Shown here piece by piece: positions 20,697 to 35,600 of a DNA stretch of 64,000 bases. This DNA comes from Tubulanus polymorphus (Eukaryota > Nemertea > Palaeonemertea > Tubulaniformes > Tubulanidae). The notes under the pieces were generated by a model. The model saw nothing but the letters and a program-made list of their open reading frames with translations. It was not told the origin of the DNA and searched no databases. The stretch covers positions 9,164,485 through 9,228,484 of the forward strand of contig NC_134027.1 of assembly GCF_964204645.1 (NCBI RefSeq). Reading direction: 5' to 3'. Made by a program: the position numbers and the translations under genes. Every line of letters starts with the position of its first letter. Within the stretch, counting starts at the first letter, position 1.

Positions 20697-23600
20697 CTAC
20701 AATGAACGATAAACAAAAACATGGTTGCAACTTTTACGATTAAATCGAACTGGATAACGGACATTAGCATTAGGAATCCATGGTTCTAATCAACCCTTAT
20801 TTGTCGTTCGGAAGTATGGGGTTCCGGAGGTGACACGGAGAAAATATTTTTCTCGTGGGAATGAAATAATCATTTCGTTCGAACGAAATCAGTTTCGTGG
20901 AGGCAAAATTATTCTTTTTGTGGGAAAGAAATTTTTTCGCCAACCCCGAGAATTTGCCCCTTGAAAAAACATTATGTTATCACTTTATTTCGTTTGACCA
21001 AATGAGAATTATGCAATAATTTGGTCATCTTAATATACATACGAGGTTAGTAACATAGATAGATTCATGAATTTTAGTTAGTCATGAAGTTGGTATGACT
21101 GCCAAATGGCTCTAATCTCCAGAGTAATCTGTTTGACCACCTCAATGGCTACGTGGGGACCTCTGCGGATACGAATTGACTATGATATTGATGAAACACT
21201 ATTCCGTGTTGTAACGATATATAGAAAATCCTACACTCATATAACGGAAAATTAAGTCCGAAAAGTATCCTTTCAGCTATAAATTCATTCATTGATCGAA
21301 CGTTTAGATCATAATCTAATAGTCATCTTCCTGAAGATGACTACGAATTGCCGACGAATAGACTAGCACGTTGTCCATCCTTTGAAAACTATTTGAGAGA
21401 ATTGTTTTGCTCCCACGAAAAAGATTACGTCTGAAAGAAAACATTTCGTTCGTACGAAAAGGTTATTTTGTTCCCACGCAAAAAAAGCTTTTTCGCCATA
21501 TTACCTCCAGGGCTTCGTACGGAAGATACTTAGAATCGCTATATATGAATATATGTACATATAATGTACTTACTTTACTGCCGAATAAGAAGGCTAATGT
21601 GACAGTAGTGGTTAACTGAGTATGCAGGAAGAGCACGAGATAAAGAAGATCTGGATTGGAAGGTGATTGTAAAAATAACCTGAAAATCATTCATAAACAG
21701 TGTTGCAGTTAGTTTTTGCAGGGCGGAAGGAGGAAACATTATTGCACGGGTGATCACAAACTATTGTGTCAAAATGAAATGTAAAAACCCTGGTTTTATA
21801 AACTGGTATTGCCTTTAACCCCAGGGCTAACACAATTGATAATGAATTGAGTTAGCCCCCGGGTTAAATGTAATACCAGTCTATGAAACCTTTTGGGTAA
21901 GGAAACAACCGATAAATACTTTATTTTCTGGGAATCAAACCCAATAAAGCAAATTCTAGTTTACAGCCAGGGTTAATTAAGTGAAAGACCCACAAAAAAC
22001 TAGGAGAATCTGACGGTTCGACTCATATCTATGAGCCTTTTCAAAATCAGATTTTGGTACGACTGCCATACAAATGGCTACATTTCGACTAAGATCTGTG
22101 ATTCTTTCCCAGTTTTTTCGATCTTATTATGGGTTTTTCACTTCATTGATATCAGACAGTCACTTTTCCTGCCAGGGTTAAGTTCCTATTTTCTTAAACT
22201 TTTAGTATAAGCCGCTGATTATAATAAGTTTTGCACTCTGTACCCATAAGGGAGCAAGTTTACTTACATTGATATATTTAAAAATAGCGATAGTAGAAAT
22301 TCGTTATATATAGCCCAGCTTATGAAGCGACTTTCGTTGAATTCCGAAGGAGCTTTTCTAACGACGATACAAAGCCGAATGCCCCATAGTAGCAAAAACA
22401 ATTCCGCTGAAACGACGATAATAAAAAGCGAGTTACTCCGATGAAATATCGTATATTGACGTTGACCCGGAGGGATATTGACTTGGCTGTCACTCTCGCT
22501 CAGTTTCAACACAAATGATGGGCTTCCGCTTCCTGACTGAGGGAAGTATCAGATAACCAAACAAACTTGTGGTTTGTTGCGAGTGCCGCACTGACGGCGT
22601 TACAAGCTTCCCCTAGTGGCTGGTTTTGCAGACGAGATACGAATCCCCCATACGAAGGTATATGGTACGTGGCTTTACCTATTGCGGCGCAGTAATCCCA
22701 TACATCAAATGAGCATTGGAAGGCTTTTAACCCACTGGAATGTTTACCTGCAATGTAAATTCTAAAAAACTAGAACTAGACGTAAACAACGACAATTGTA
22801 ACACGGAAACAACGTTCATTTTTCGATATTGCAACTAAAATCAGGCCGGCGGATCCAGGGTCAAAGGAAAGGGGGTGACTGTCCACTTTCGAAATTTTGG
22901 GCCATTTCTGAGCTCGGCTGCAATTTCGTTGTTCACATACACAATTGTCTTATTTAATTATCCTTTATTCGAAAATTGAATTACGTAAGAATGTGATAAC
23001 AGGATAATGCAACTTAAGTCGGTGTGATTTTTTAGATCTAGATTTTTATTTTGATAAAATAGCAAATTGCCACAAGAAAATGTTGGTATTTTTTCAGTTG
23101 GTCAATCATGATGTTGATCTTTCTTCAGAAAATATTCAGTCCGGAATATTTGAGGATGGAAACTTTAAGGGACCTCGAATTCTAGGGGAGGTGTTCGGTC
23201 CCCGTGGACACTACTGGAACGCCACTGAAATTCCCCTAAAACATCCCCGTTCATTTTCACACTCGTCATTCTTTGCTCGAAGTTCGCAGCGGGCGCATGC
23301 GTCGGCTTACCCTGAATAACCTTCGGTCGGCCGACCACCGTTCTGACGGACATCCACGCACAGAACAGGAACGTTATGAACGCTAATCTCTTTATAAGAT
23401 CGGTGTCCGATATTTTGATGCGCTGCGCCGATTTCACCCTGAATACCATGGAGATTCTACAAAAATGAAAAACGATCGCGGGTGTGTCAAAAGAAAAGAT
23501 TTTCATAGCTTTTGCAGCTGCTATGATGCGGGGTTTTGCGAGAAGCGATTTTCAACTGTAAATATTTTATGTTATAAGTTTTTGCGTGAAGTTTCTCTCT

Positions 23601-26600
23601 TCGAGCACCGGCGGCGGTGGCAGTAGACTTAGCAAAAACTGCGTATAATTCGTCGCCTTTTCTAATTGATGCGGTGGATGCGCGGAAGCCTCCGGAACAG
23701 GTGCAATTCAAGGTGTTTTAGAATTCAGTCTAAATACACAAAATATCAGAAAATACATTCCATCAATTGGAACACTGATAAAAATTTATCATCAACAATT
23801 ATCAAATTATGGATGGCTATCTTTGGATTGTAGGTCTACTAATCATCTATGTTTCTTGAAGCTTATTTTTGAAATAGAAAGAAGACACTTAAACCTATAC
23901 GAAAGAAATCTTTTTCGTCTACGTTGACTTTTACCTCCATGTTTTAAGCAACAAAGCACCATAGGATATTGAAAAGCCTATTTCACGTAACCACAACCGC
24001 AATGAACACGTGATTTCAGTCGGTTCGAAGTAACTAACTATCATCTGAAACGAGAAATCCCGAGAAAAATGCACTTCCAAAAAGTCTAGTGGGATTGCTA
24101 AAAAAATCGACAGAGCTCATTTCTCATTGGACGACTGATTAACAAAAAAACGCAACCAAACTTACCGGACTGTATAAAAGCATCGCTCCTAACAGTATTA
24201 TCTTTAATAAAACTGGACTAGCTGCCTTGAGAACCTGCAAATATAATGTTTATTCGGTAACGACATTTTCTCGAAAGAGGTGTCCAATAATCTAATTCAA
24301 GAAACGTCTGCGTCGCTTGGCACTGCGCAGTTCTGTTTGTCTAGGTGGGCATTTTTTGTTGAGTTGCAACCACCGACTTGAATAACTTAATTATATATAT
24401 CCTGTAGTGCCTAGTTCTGAGAGCAAACGACCAGTTGGTATAGGGGGCCACTTAAAAATCCGATAGAAAATAACAAAATGATAATACATGTGATATCAGG
24501 CTAAGGAAGTTGATACCTTGTTTCTCCAATGCTGAGATTAAAAGTTGACCCGGCCAGCCACCTATCTGCCCTATATATATATATATATAACTTTTTGTGA
24601 TTTTTAGAAAATCATGACCAAGCGAAACAATTACAAACCCAGTATCTATAGAAATGAACTGATTACAAATTTCATTGCGGTTTACAAAAGTTACTCAGCC
24701 GATTAGGAGAAAAAATGCATCATTTTTTATCCTTACTATTCATAAGTTTCGATGATTCATTTGAATGATAAATAGATAAATCTGATATACATAAAACGCC
24801 CAGAAAACACATATTAGAATCGGCTCCGCGGGACCAACATACAGCATCATTCACTTGTCTATAAATCGTTACGTGAAAAGTGCATTTTCCTACATCGTTC
24901 CTTTTTCGTTTGAAATTCCTGTGCGGTGCCCGTTAGAGAGTCGACGTTTCCATGTCGAAGTGTCGACCTGTCAGCAGTCCTACCCACGGCCTTGATTAAT
25001 TACGACCCAAGACCTGTCACTGGTTTTCCGTTTCGACAACAGTGTCAGAAGGCTAATTACGACACGGCGTTGATCCGAGTCGTCTGTCACGTTTGAATCA
25101 GGCGCTTTCTGTTCCAACCCTTACATCTTCGCTCACTAAAATCAGACATGTCCTTCGATGTACTATTTCAAACGGTCCTAGTCAGTCGAAGTCCACGAAG
25201 GCATCAATGCAGAAGAACGATTTTGATTTGTGAGAATGTTTAGGATTAAGGTTAGGGTCAGGGCCAGCAGCCCAGGTGATTCACCACTTAATCCGTCAAT
25301 ATTGTTGAGGGCATCTGACATCGGGGCCTCTGATTCTATGACACCCGCCCTGATCTCTGTTGTGGAAAAATATCGCTGATTAGGCGTAAATTGTGATTTC
25401 TTTATTTTTTTTTGGGGGGGGGGGGAAATCATGTTTTAATGACTTAAACAATTAAATATCCATGAAATAAGTTGATGTTTGAATACATTTTATCTAACTT
25501 CATATAACGTCTGCAGAAATTCAATAGAAGCCATACTCGGAATAACGTATCAGCTTTTTGAGAAGCTGCAATGTATTCTGTCGAAACTTGTTTGAACAAT
25601 TCATCGCTTTGATGCAGCAGTTTCCCGGAAACTTGTCTGCACACGCTATGAGACGACAGACTTAAAAATTGGCCGAATATCAGATTGATATGATGACGAA
25701 ATCAATTTCTGACATCAGGAAATCGTTGCAAATGTCAGGCGTATTTGAGTTACCGCCAAGTAAATATTACAGGACAGTAATTGTATCATGAAGTCAATTA
25801 TATTGTCTCTACGGCGAAGTAACGAAATTATATCTAATTTCATCACGACTCTGCAGAGGAGTTGAACAGACGACCTTCTCGAAACAACATTGGCAAAATT
25901 GGCCAAAAGATAGAATCCCCGATAGATTGAATCCATCTCATTGTCCTTTTAATATTCAAACTGCGATTATAGCGTAAATAATCCTGGGAAATTGGAAAAT
26001 TTCGAATCAACATCGAGGCGGCAAAGCTGGAATTCTTAAACGACGAGTGATATCCTTCGAGACACATATCCAATCGCGTCGATATTTCAATTCACGCTCA
26101 CGCGGTTATTCGCCGGAACAAAACAGTCGGGAACAATGACGTATAATTTGAAACTCGCTAACTAAACAATGCTGTTCAAATCGAGCGAGTTTGTTTCGCT
26201 TCACCCAACGTTACAGAGTATCCTTTCTTAGACATAAATCTGTTAAATTGGCCAATTTCAATTGGGTTCAGAGGACCAAACATTATGTATTTATCTATTC
26301 TCACGATGATAACGAAAGATAGTCATCTTCAGGAATACTGAGGGGGATACCGAACGTATTCGTGAAGATGACTATTAGATTATTAAAGTCGAAAAGTCAA
26401 ATAAACTACCAGCTCAGGGACACATCTTCGGACTTAATTTTTCCGGTATTATTGTGGTATGTTCTTTGCAATATCGTCACATCACGGATATAGTGTTTCA
26501 TGGCTGGTTATTGTGTTTTCTTTTGTTGTAATTAAACTGTAAGGTGAGGCTGACTGTGTGAGAAAAACAATGGACGCCAAGCTAGCTTTATAAAGCTTTG

Positions 26601-29600
26601 TTATATGATCGCTAAATATTGATTGTCACCCTGTCCATTTGATGAATCTTAGAAAGTCTTCCCGACACTTCTTTGAAGTTTTCGATCTTAGTCAAATTGA
26701 TTTAATTTGTCAACGCATTGTAGTTTGATTTCTTTAATAATTGAGCCAGTTTTTACTTTTAGATTTTACAGCACGTTCTGTTACGCATATAGGACAAGCT
26801 GTAACAGTTCTCTTTCTCTGGGATTGGAACAAACATAGCCTTGGAACAAACATGTGCGGGGGCCGGGCAGACTCATTATGAAAATCACGAGGCAATTTTT
26901 AGAATGTCAACCTGATTTTTTAGTTGTTGTTGCGCATCGAGAGGAAATGTCGACTGTTCAGAGGAAAAACTAGCACAGTACAATTTACCAATCATCTATC
27001 ATTCGTCGATATATTTTGTTTCATGGTTAATACTACATGATTGCACGTAATGTCGTAAATAAGGGGCAACTCCTTGGCCCACGTCCAGCAGAAAATATGG
27101 CGCGCATATCCGGTTGCTTGTCGTAAAATTGATGTAAATAATGGATTTTGTAAACGAGGGAAAAGATTTACGTTTACTGTCTGTTTTTATGTCAAGCCGT
27201 AGCTCCGGCGATTATTCTTTCCCCGTGGATTCGCGTCGCTTCCGTCCACCATCGGTCACACGAATTGTCACGTGACGAATGACGTTGATCGATCGTCAGC
27301 GCCTCGGCGGTGTAGACATCCGATGATTCCACCGGGAGAAGATCATCTGTAGTATAATGAACGGCGAGGTGACAATAGGGAACCGCGACCTCAGCTATCC
27401 CGCCAGATGGCGTGACGAGCCACTCAGTCTTGTAAATAGTATGTTGTAGATAACGTTTGTTATCTTTCAAAGTGCTTTTATCTACTGTTTTTGTAAATAA
27501 TTGTAAATACGGTACGGTTTTTCCTCCATATACCATGAGAATGGTTGGAGTGTAATAAATATTCGTATTCGCATTCGTATTCTTGTGTGGTCAAAATTAG
27601 AATCAAAATGAACTTTGAACTGAATTTGTAGGCTCCCGAACCCATATAGGACCCATCATATCGAATTAATTTTCCCTACTCAGATATCTCTTAAGTATTC
27701 ATGAATAATTGAATTATCAAAAAAGTCCATTCAGTTTTAATTGAAATGTGGAAGAAATCGAACGCGAAAGACCGAGTAACAATTAGCGAACCTGGTGGAT
27801 CCTCGCCTGCCATAAGTGGAATTTTCGATCGCCACAGGAGGTCGTGTTCCCAATTTCATCCGGTCACCGGCAAGCGGATGTTTTGTTACTCCAAAGTATA
27901 TAGCATGTGACGGTTTAAAGTTTCATTGTGAGTGAGCAATCTGCAGTTCGATAAGATCTCGGACCATGCGAGTGCTAGATTTGTGATAATGACAAAATCT
28001 GGTAATGAATGGTCTTCTTTTTTATATTGCCTTCATATTGCCTTCATACGGTGGGGCAGCAGCGCAATTCCATTCAATATGCATGTAAAGGGAAATTCTT
28101 TTCAGTTATATCACATTTTTATTTTCCCATCAGACATGTGACTGGTAAGGGGTGTGCCAATAATGAATGAAAACTATTTTATTGGCAGAGAATATTCTGT
28201 ACAGAATATGAAAACAGTGGACCGCATTTACGTCTCCATTGCCCAAAAACGTATGTTTTTTATAAGTAACAAAACAAGAGAAAAAAAGATTGTCCACAGT
28301 ACATTACCTTGATCTCCCTGTAGGCCCAAACGAACCACATAATGACGGGTATACCAGACATCATCGCGCACGTTATTCCCAACAGTATGCTTCTTTGTAG
28401 CCAGTCTAACGATATGATACACGGCGAGTCGTCAACGCATTCGTCGCAACCCAAGGCACACGGAAAACAGTCGAAATATTCCAAGTATCTATTCTCTAAA
28501 TTCTGCAATTATCATTAGCATAAACGATAAGACCAGCCAAATATTATTATTGTTCTGTGTACAATCTTACTCATTAGTTTCGAAATTTGATTATCGGTAT
28601 CTGGAAATATATGCCTCCTATTGTCACTGGATGTTGTGATTAAATAGATACGTACGTTTAAGTACCTGAATAGATACTCAATCTGGATGCATACCTTCGA
28701 GTGCTTTTCGAATTCTATTTCAATTTCGGTTCCGTTAAAATAATCCAAACCGGCAGAAGGGTCAGGAAAGTAGTAACCCATTTTGCAGATGCATTTGTAC
28801 GATCCTCTTCTGAATCCGAGACCAGGCACTGGCTCACACTGAATTGAGAAGAAAAATAATAATAGTAAAAATAATAATGACAATGATAATGATGATAGTA
28901 AAATTTGTATAGCGCGATAATTCCATGCGAAAAAAAGCAAAGTTCAAATGCTCCTCCAGGGTAACGTCGCGGTATGTATGAAATAGTTGAGTTTTGATCA
29001 TGGATCTAAATTCATTCAGCGTCAAATTGAGAACAGTGGGTGTAGAAATCATGGTATTCCAGTAAAATGAAAGGTATGTATTTTTTGAAAAAATGATTTT
29101 GATGTCTATGACTCACATGATGATAGATTCGTAGAGGAGCCTCTACCGGGTGCAGAAAACAACGAGGCGAGTAGTACTTAACTATTTTATTTGACGCACG
29201 AGCTTTCGCTTCTATTAAAGCTACTACCCGGTATACACTAGTTGCGAAAACTCGTGCGTCGAATAAAATAGTTAACCAGTAAAGCACTACTTGTCTCGTT
29301 GTATTCTTGATAATAATTTTAATAATGATAATGATGATGATGATAATAAAAAATGAATTGTCATTATAGCGTAAGGCTCTTTATAAAAGTGGTCAAATGC
29401 GCGCCTCTAGAAATTGTATGTAGCTATCACGGAATAGAACTGTTTTTAGTATCTGCTTGAATGACTCACAAGACACAGACATCGGATCCGGTATGTCCGC
29501 AAGAAGGTTATTCCGCAGTCTAGAATCATATGTGGCGAGTGCTCTAACATCATATGAAGCGGAAAATAGGAACAACCAGACTCTCCTGATTTGAACGTCT

Positions 29601-32600
29601 GACAGGTATATTAATACTTACCATAGTCGTTTCCTTTTTGCACTTCGCCGATCCGGCAAACACATTCGGCGTCGAGTCACCACCTTCGTGAGGGCACTGG
29701 TCGATATCAACCTTCTGCAGGTCGATATCAATACCGCTTGTACCCCTTTTTGAAAAGAAAAGCAACTGAGAATGAGAACAACTTCGACGACTAAGTATTG
29801 AGAATATTTCTGTTGATCTCATTGAAAGGAGCGGGTTTCATAAGGTCACACGAATGAGTATATGCGTCATGCCTAATCATTTCTGCACTATAAGGCGAGT
29901 GCAAATTAGAAAGGAATTATCAAAGTCATATCCGTGGCTCGAAGGCATCTTTTATGCTTCAGCCCGAAATAACACGCTCGATCTGATGTTGGTGCCTATT
30001 TTTATCGCGCTCGTCAAGGAAAGAACATCGTGGAAGTTTTTTTTAACGGCTTCCGTTTTACTAATAAAGCATTCCTCATCAATCACGCGTGGCGGAGAAT
30101 CACCGATCAAATACGAGTCTCTCTCTCTCACACGACTTGGTAAACGTTATAAACAACGCGACGGCCATCGTGAAATGCGCAATAAAAAGGGGACAACATC
30201 ATATCGGCTTCGTTCTAAAGTCTGTCGAATCTATTTCGAGCCGTGAAAACCGGTGATTTGTGAAGCGAAAAGCCGCAACGATGGGTAATAAACTCGACAT
30301 GAAAGAATTACGACAAATAATCTAAATTCCATTAATTCTAACGATAGCGTTTTTCTTTTTTTGTTGAAAACTTCGGAAAGACATCTGAAATCGATTTGTT
30401 GGTTTGGCATTGACACGAACTCTATACTTCTCAGTGTATATCGTGTTTACGTTTTAATGATTGGCCAATTACGATTTCACGTGTGCTTTTCAATAAACAG
30501 ACGAGTTGCGCGTTATTCTTCTAGTTCGGGTAACTTTAGAGAACCAAAGGGGATTGCCGGCATATCGGCTAAACACGCGCGTGTCCCGGTAGAGCTTCAT
30601 TTACTACGTCGTTGATGTTTTTTAATTTGTCGCATCCGACAAGCTGTCATTTCGAGCACGAGCCAGCGTGAAGTTGACGCAATTATGCTCCATCTGCGCC
30701 ACACGCTCGAAATTGCGGTTTGGCGGCGTGTATGGATTTCATCCTTTGTTGTGAAACCGTGTCTTCGATTCATAGAAAAACTCGAACAGATTTTCGTATG
30801 ACTCAAGGCCGAATGGCCGCCCTTAGTTACGATACGTCTTAAAAACTTTTTTGCATAATCGATGAGTTACCGTTGTTGAAGTAATATTTCTAGTGTAATT
30901 TAGAATCATACAGGTCATGGTGGCGTTGAACAGGGATGAACCTTGGGCAACTTATGTCTTTTTTGACGCCGTAAAAAACGTTATTATAATTTTTATATAC
31001 ATGGATACCTAGTATGCACTATTTAAGAGATTCTGTTTGAAGTGAGTGTACTCACTACGTCATCAATATTCGCGTTTCGAAATAACATTTCAATAATGTG
31101 AATTTTGGCGTTCATATTGTTTCCCTTATTTTTGATAAATTTTGAAAATTATTTGAGAGAATGTGTTCTACGCCATCAATATGTTGGGCTAGACTGGTTG
31201 CCGTACAATTCAATTCAATTATCGATACATTCAAATCCAAAATATCTTAATTGATTCTTGATATTATAAAGTGTGTATCTTATTATTCATTGTCGATAAT
31301 ATTAAGCGATATTATTCTTCAAGGCGTCAATAAACTTTTAAGTTAGTTTTCTTTTTTGTATCTGTTTTTGTCAGTCAAACGTCAAACGTCCGTTGTTTTA
31401 CGTTCTGATCATTGGTAGCTTTGTTACTTGTCTTGCTCTGTTACAACCTGTTACAACGGCTGCCGAATCTAAGGAATGTTTTTGTGAACGAACAAAAACA
31501 AATATTTGACTTACTTGAATTTGTAATTCTTATGCGCGTCGTAACCGAAAAACGGAACAGTGTACGTCATCATCCAGATGTTTCCGCCACCGCAGTCGAA
31601 ATAGGGCAAACTCCAGTGACCATCTTCGTAGCGAACGGACAAGCTGACGACCTCTCGCAGAGGACCTTGGTAGGACTCATTCACCCGTAGCAGCTCTTCA
31701 CCTAACAATGAAAATACAAATTGCGGTTTTTTTTAATACGTCAGCACCTTAGTCCCCATAACCTTATGTGCAGGACTTCGTGTCATATTCTATATTCATA
31801 TACTGTTTATTTATTTGACATTACATCTTTAGACAGAATAAGGGTTGAAGCAACCACCCGAAATACTTCTATATTTCAATAAACTTTTCAGTCCTTCAAT
31901 TATTGTGGGAATTTACATCCTGTGATTCTGTATAATATCGTGATGAATCTTTATCAATAACGCTTTCTTCAATTTCTTTTGAGCTATCTTCCTTAGCGCG
32001 GTAGAAGACGGATGGATAACGTTGGATTATATTACCAAGAGCAAAGAAGCCAGAAGCAATACGCGTAAACCAAGTTCTTTCTTTTTGCATCTACTACCTT
32101 CACTTGTTCTCGCGAAGTTGAGAAAGAAAGTTCCGTTACAGTTTTGTTTTTTTGTGATACGTAATTTCTCTAGTCGGATCAAATTGGATAGGTCATTTTA
32201 GTGCCTATCGCTTATAAAAAAGAATATGTGTACTTGTATTCTTTCTTTCACTGTCCCTCTCGCTTATTGGACATAGAATAAAGATCTATATCATCATATA
32301 TATTACTACGATAGTTGTAGTTATTACATCCGAGCTATTTAGCAAATCAAATCCGTTATCAGTTTCAAAAGTTCGGGCTTAAGTTTGTTGCTAATGAAAA
32401 GTTCATTACCGCCTGCTCTTGCCACGAAATGTGATACGAAACGTGATTTTCAATTTTAACGTCCATCGATTACAAATAATTATTCATATCCTAGATGGCG
32501 TGACTATTATCTTTCTATCCACGCATCCGCTGCCGATTCATGTTGTTTATTCGTAAAGCGTTGTTCCGGGGGACACGGTGTCTGAAGCATTCAGTCGTTC

Positions 32601-35600
32601 AATACAATTTTAATCAAACGGAATGAATTCTTCGGTCGGTATTAGATGCACGCAGATAGTCGCTCATGAGGTGTTGGTATCACACGGCAAATTGATAAAC
32701 TCCTCTTAAAGTCACCCCTGGTTAACAATTTTTTCACCACAATTGAAAATACAAAAGTCACCCCATGTCGATAAAATGGACCAAATCAATTCAATGGGCA
32801 TTAGCATCTCTTTGAATTGGATTTTTTAGGCTTTTTGATTCATTTTTCTACTCAGATATCGGTATAGTTCATTAATATAATTGATTTGTTTAAGAAAAAG
32901 TTCATTCAGTTTTAATTGAAATGTTAAAGAACGCGGGCGACCGAGTTACTACTAACGGCCCTGGTGGATCCTCGCCTGCCATACGTGGAATCATCGATTG
33001 CCACAGAAACACTCTATTTTGCCTCACTGGAAATGGCGCCAATGATACAGTGGTTACATTCACGCGGTAGCCTACAATGGCATTCTTATTAGGTCGTAAT
33101 AGGTTTGCCAAGAGATGAATTGACGGGTTGGGAGCAATCGCCTCGTTCGGCTTATCGAAAAGTTCTTTTTCCCATGCATATAGTATACAGAACGCGCCGT
33201 CATAGATCGACGCACAAAGTGATATGCTGGCAACAAGTCTATGGTCAAGCTAATAGCAATAAGTTACGCGGTACAACAGCATCGGGGTTCTTTTTTTGTC
33301 GACCGGACTTGTTTGCCTCACGCTGATTGGGAAATGTAGACAGATTGTTTTTGTGGAGATTTAGTCGGCTATGATGTATCGGCTTGTCAGCGCAGTTACA
33401 GGCGAATCAACGGATAGGATTTGTCAGTGTCGGGCTACTGTAACCGTGATAAAGTAGCCGGCATCTGGCTCGTGTCATCTCTTGCATTGGGTTCTGCTGC
33501 CAAAAGCACGCAGAACGGCGCTGATTTAGTGCTAGATCAGTGCGAATCGAATACGTGTTTTATATCAGCTATCGCAAGGGCATCGTAGCAATAGATTTCA
33601 AGAATCTCTGCCGACGTAGGGACTGTCTAAACTTGACGCCTCGAAGCTTCGTCGGCCTCGGATAGGAACGATAAATGTGATAAAACACGAGGAACAATCA
33701 GTTTGGTGAAATTGTCCGATAAAAATATGTTTACAGGAAGTGCGATAAAAGATGAGGCGGATTCAGTCACAGTTGAATCAGACGATCGTCGTAATACAGC
33801 ATCACACGCGAATCACTGATCAGCAAATGACACACACTTTGGATAACATGCGTTGATTTGATAAAACTTGTGTTGTACCCACTCCAAAAAATAGGTAAAG
33901 GCCGATTTTTCATATTTCAACGAGGTATTTGCGGGCATTATCGCTTTCCGACTGCCATTTCGTCGTGCAAGGATAACGTTCCAAATGTTGTTGGAATGTA
34001 ACTTTTGGATGGGTATGATCAAACCAAGTTAAAAACATAGGCAGTCGCTTGCCGGTTCAGACTGTTTGGATGATCGTTTGAATAAACCGTAACCGAAATT
34101 TATAGTTATGTACTTCGATTTAAACAAAAAATTCTGTAAATTCGACCGCCGATCACACAACTGTACTTCGATTTCCGATTTCAAAATCAGACCCGTTGTT
34201 TTGCTCCCGGCATTTGTGTTGAGTTTGTAAGAGACACCGAATCAAAACAAATCAAACGAAATCTACCGATCTAATAAATAAACGGGTCAATCCCTATTTT
34301 AAGTTTAAAAAAAACAGACTGACAAGGCTAGCAATGCTATTTGGTTGAATTTAGGGTGTAGACCTACTCGAAGTTTTCATACAAATAATGAGCAATTGAA
34401 ATTGTAATTGAATTGTAATTGAAATTGAAATCTATTTTCATTTATAGAATGTTACATTATTGGACGATATTACAAATGTAAAAAAAATGTAACAGGATAT
34501 TGGGGCTATATGGAGAGACTGGAACAGTTTATCTAGGCCGTATCACCCATTCATCGCACTCACGCACCATGCACACAAGTGATAAACAAATGTATAGAAA
34601 CAGAAAATGTTTATACATTTTAAACTTTAATAGAATTTATGAAGAAGGTTTAACGAATTGATATAAGTACGCTTGTAGGCAGGTTCGCTTTGCAATGATC
34701 GAATCGATTCCAAGAGAATATTCCATGAATGTTGATTCTTATCCGTTTTTAGTTCACTGTAGTTCGGGCACTATATAACTAGGATCAACGATCCAATATT
34801 TCAAACGATATTGGACAGTTGATAACCCACTTGGCGGGAATAGGTTCTTTCGATGATAGTTTCATAGAAATTTATAGCCAGCAAAACATCGCCACACTGC
34901 TCGGATGGCTGAGAGATAATCCAAAAAAACACTTATCATGCCAATTTACGAGATCTGATGGGGAATCATTGATTACTGCTTATCTCTATTATGTGAGTAT
35001 CATTGTTATTTCATCACATTTCGCGCCGATATTTTGCTACATCGACGCAGTGATAAATGATTACGCGATGGCCCGACTAACCCCTTGCACCACAACGACG
35101 CGTTAGAAAAATATCATTTGTCCTCGTTAGAAACAATTTCTGATGGAGAAACTATGTATATATGTTTCAGGATCAATGAGTACCGCGCGTATTTCTATTC
35201 GGGTTTCTTGTTACAGAGGGCTTCCTAGACCCTAGATAAATTCCCATTTGTAATTTAAAGTTAAAACTTATCGTGATTTCCCTATTCGAGCTGAACGCAT
35301 TTTCGCATTTTATGGCACTTTTATTGGATCTAAGCCCGTGAGAATAGGCAAGGTATCTCCACGAGTCGAACTCGACTAAGATTTAGACAAATTTTTCCTA
35401 ATGGATTGGTCGAAGTTACCGCAGACGATACGCGACGGCGCTTTGAAATGCGGTCTGGCGGGATATCATGCAAAACTGTGAACGCATCGGTAATTTAATA
35501 ATTCTAATGGATTTGTCCGTGTAAAGACTGAAACGAATTGTTACACAAACCTGTTGCTTGTGAGTCCACCCAGACAAAAAAGGGAAGTCATCGGAACAAT

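Larger units (their letters stand above)
21574..28502 (-). other. Receptor exons 5-11: seven-transmembrane domain
   Basis: Exon 5 (28308-28502) has the CFPCALGCDEC linker and TM1 ILLGITCAMMSGIPVIMWFV. Exon 6 (24166-24234, 23 codons) is TM2, VLKAASPVLLKIILLGAMLL. Exon 7 (23935-24044) has the conserved Cys before TM3 and ends LLLKTWR. Exon 8 (23311-23456) holds loop 2 KSAQRIKISDTD and TM4. Exon 9 (22679-22747) is the extracellular loop LKAFQCSFDVWDYC, whose Cys should pair with TM3. Exon 10 (22268-22406) covers TM5 AELFLLLWGIRLCIVV and TM6. Exon 11 (21574-21679) is TM7. Exons 6, 7 and 9 are too short to stand out as open frames and were found from splice phase and family pattern. Confidence 0.92.
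28695..29745 (-). other. Receptor exons 3-4: EGF-like, Cys-rich stalk
   Basis: Exon 3 (29622-29745) gives GIDIDLQKVDIDQCPHEGG and FAGSAKCKK. Exon 4 (28695-28838) gives CEPVPGLGFRRGSYKCICKM and GYYFPDPSAGLDYF, with an NGT glycosylation site. This is the GPR158/GPR179 stalk that follows the Cache domain. The intron between them carries two decayed SINE-like repeats. Confidence 0.9.

Noticed and set aside
27192-27536. 114-codon frame in the intron between receptor exons 5 and 6
   Set aside because: It does not resemble any GPCR segment; exon 5 and exon 6 join in phase without it. It could be an unrelated nested gene, but nothing supports that.
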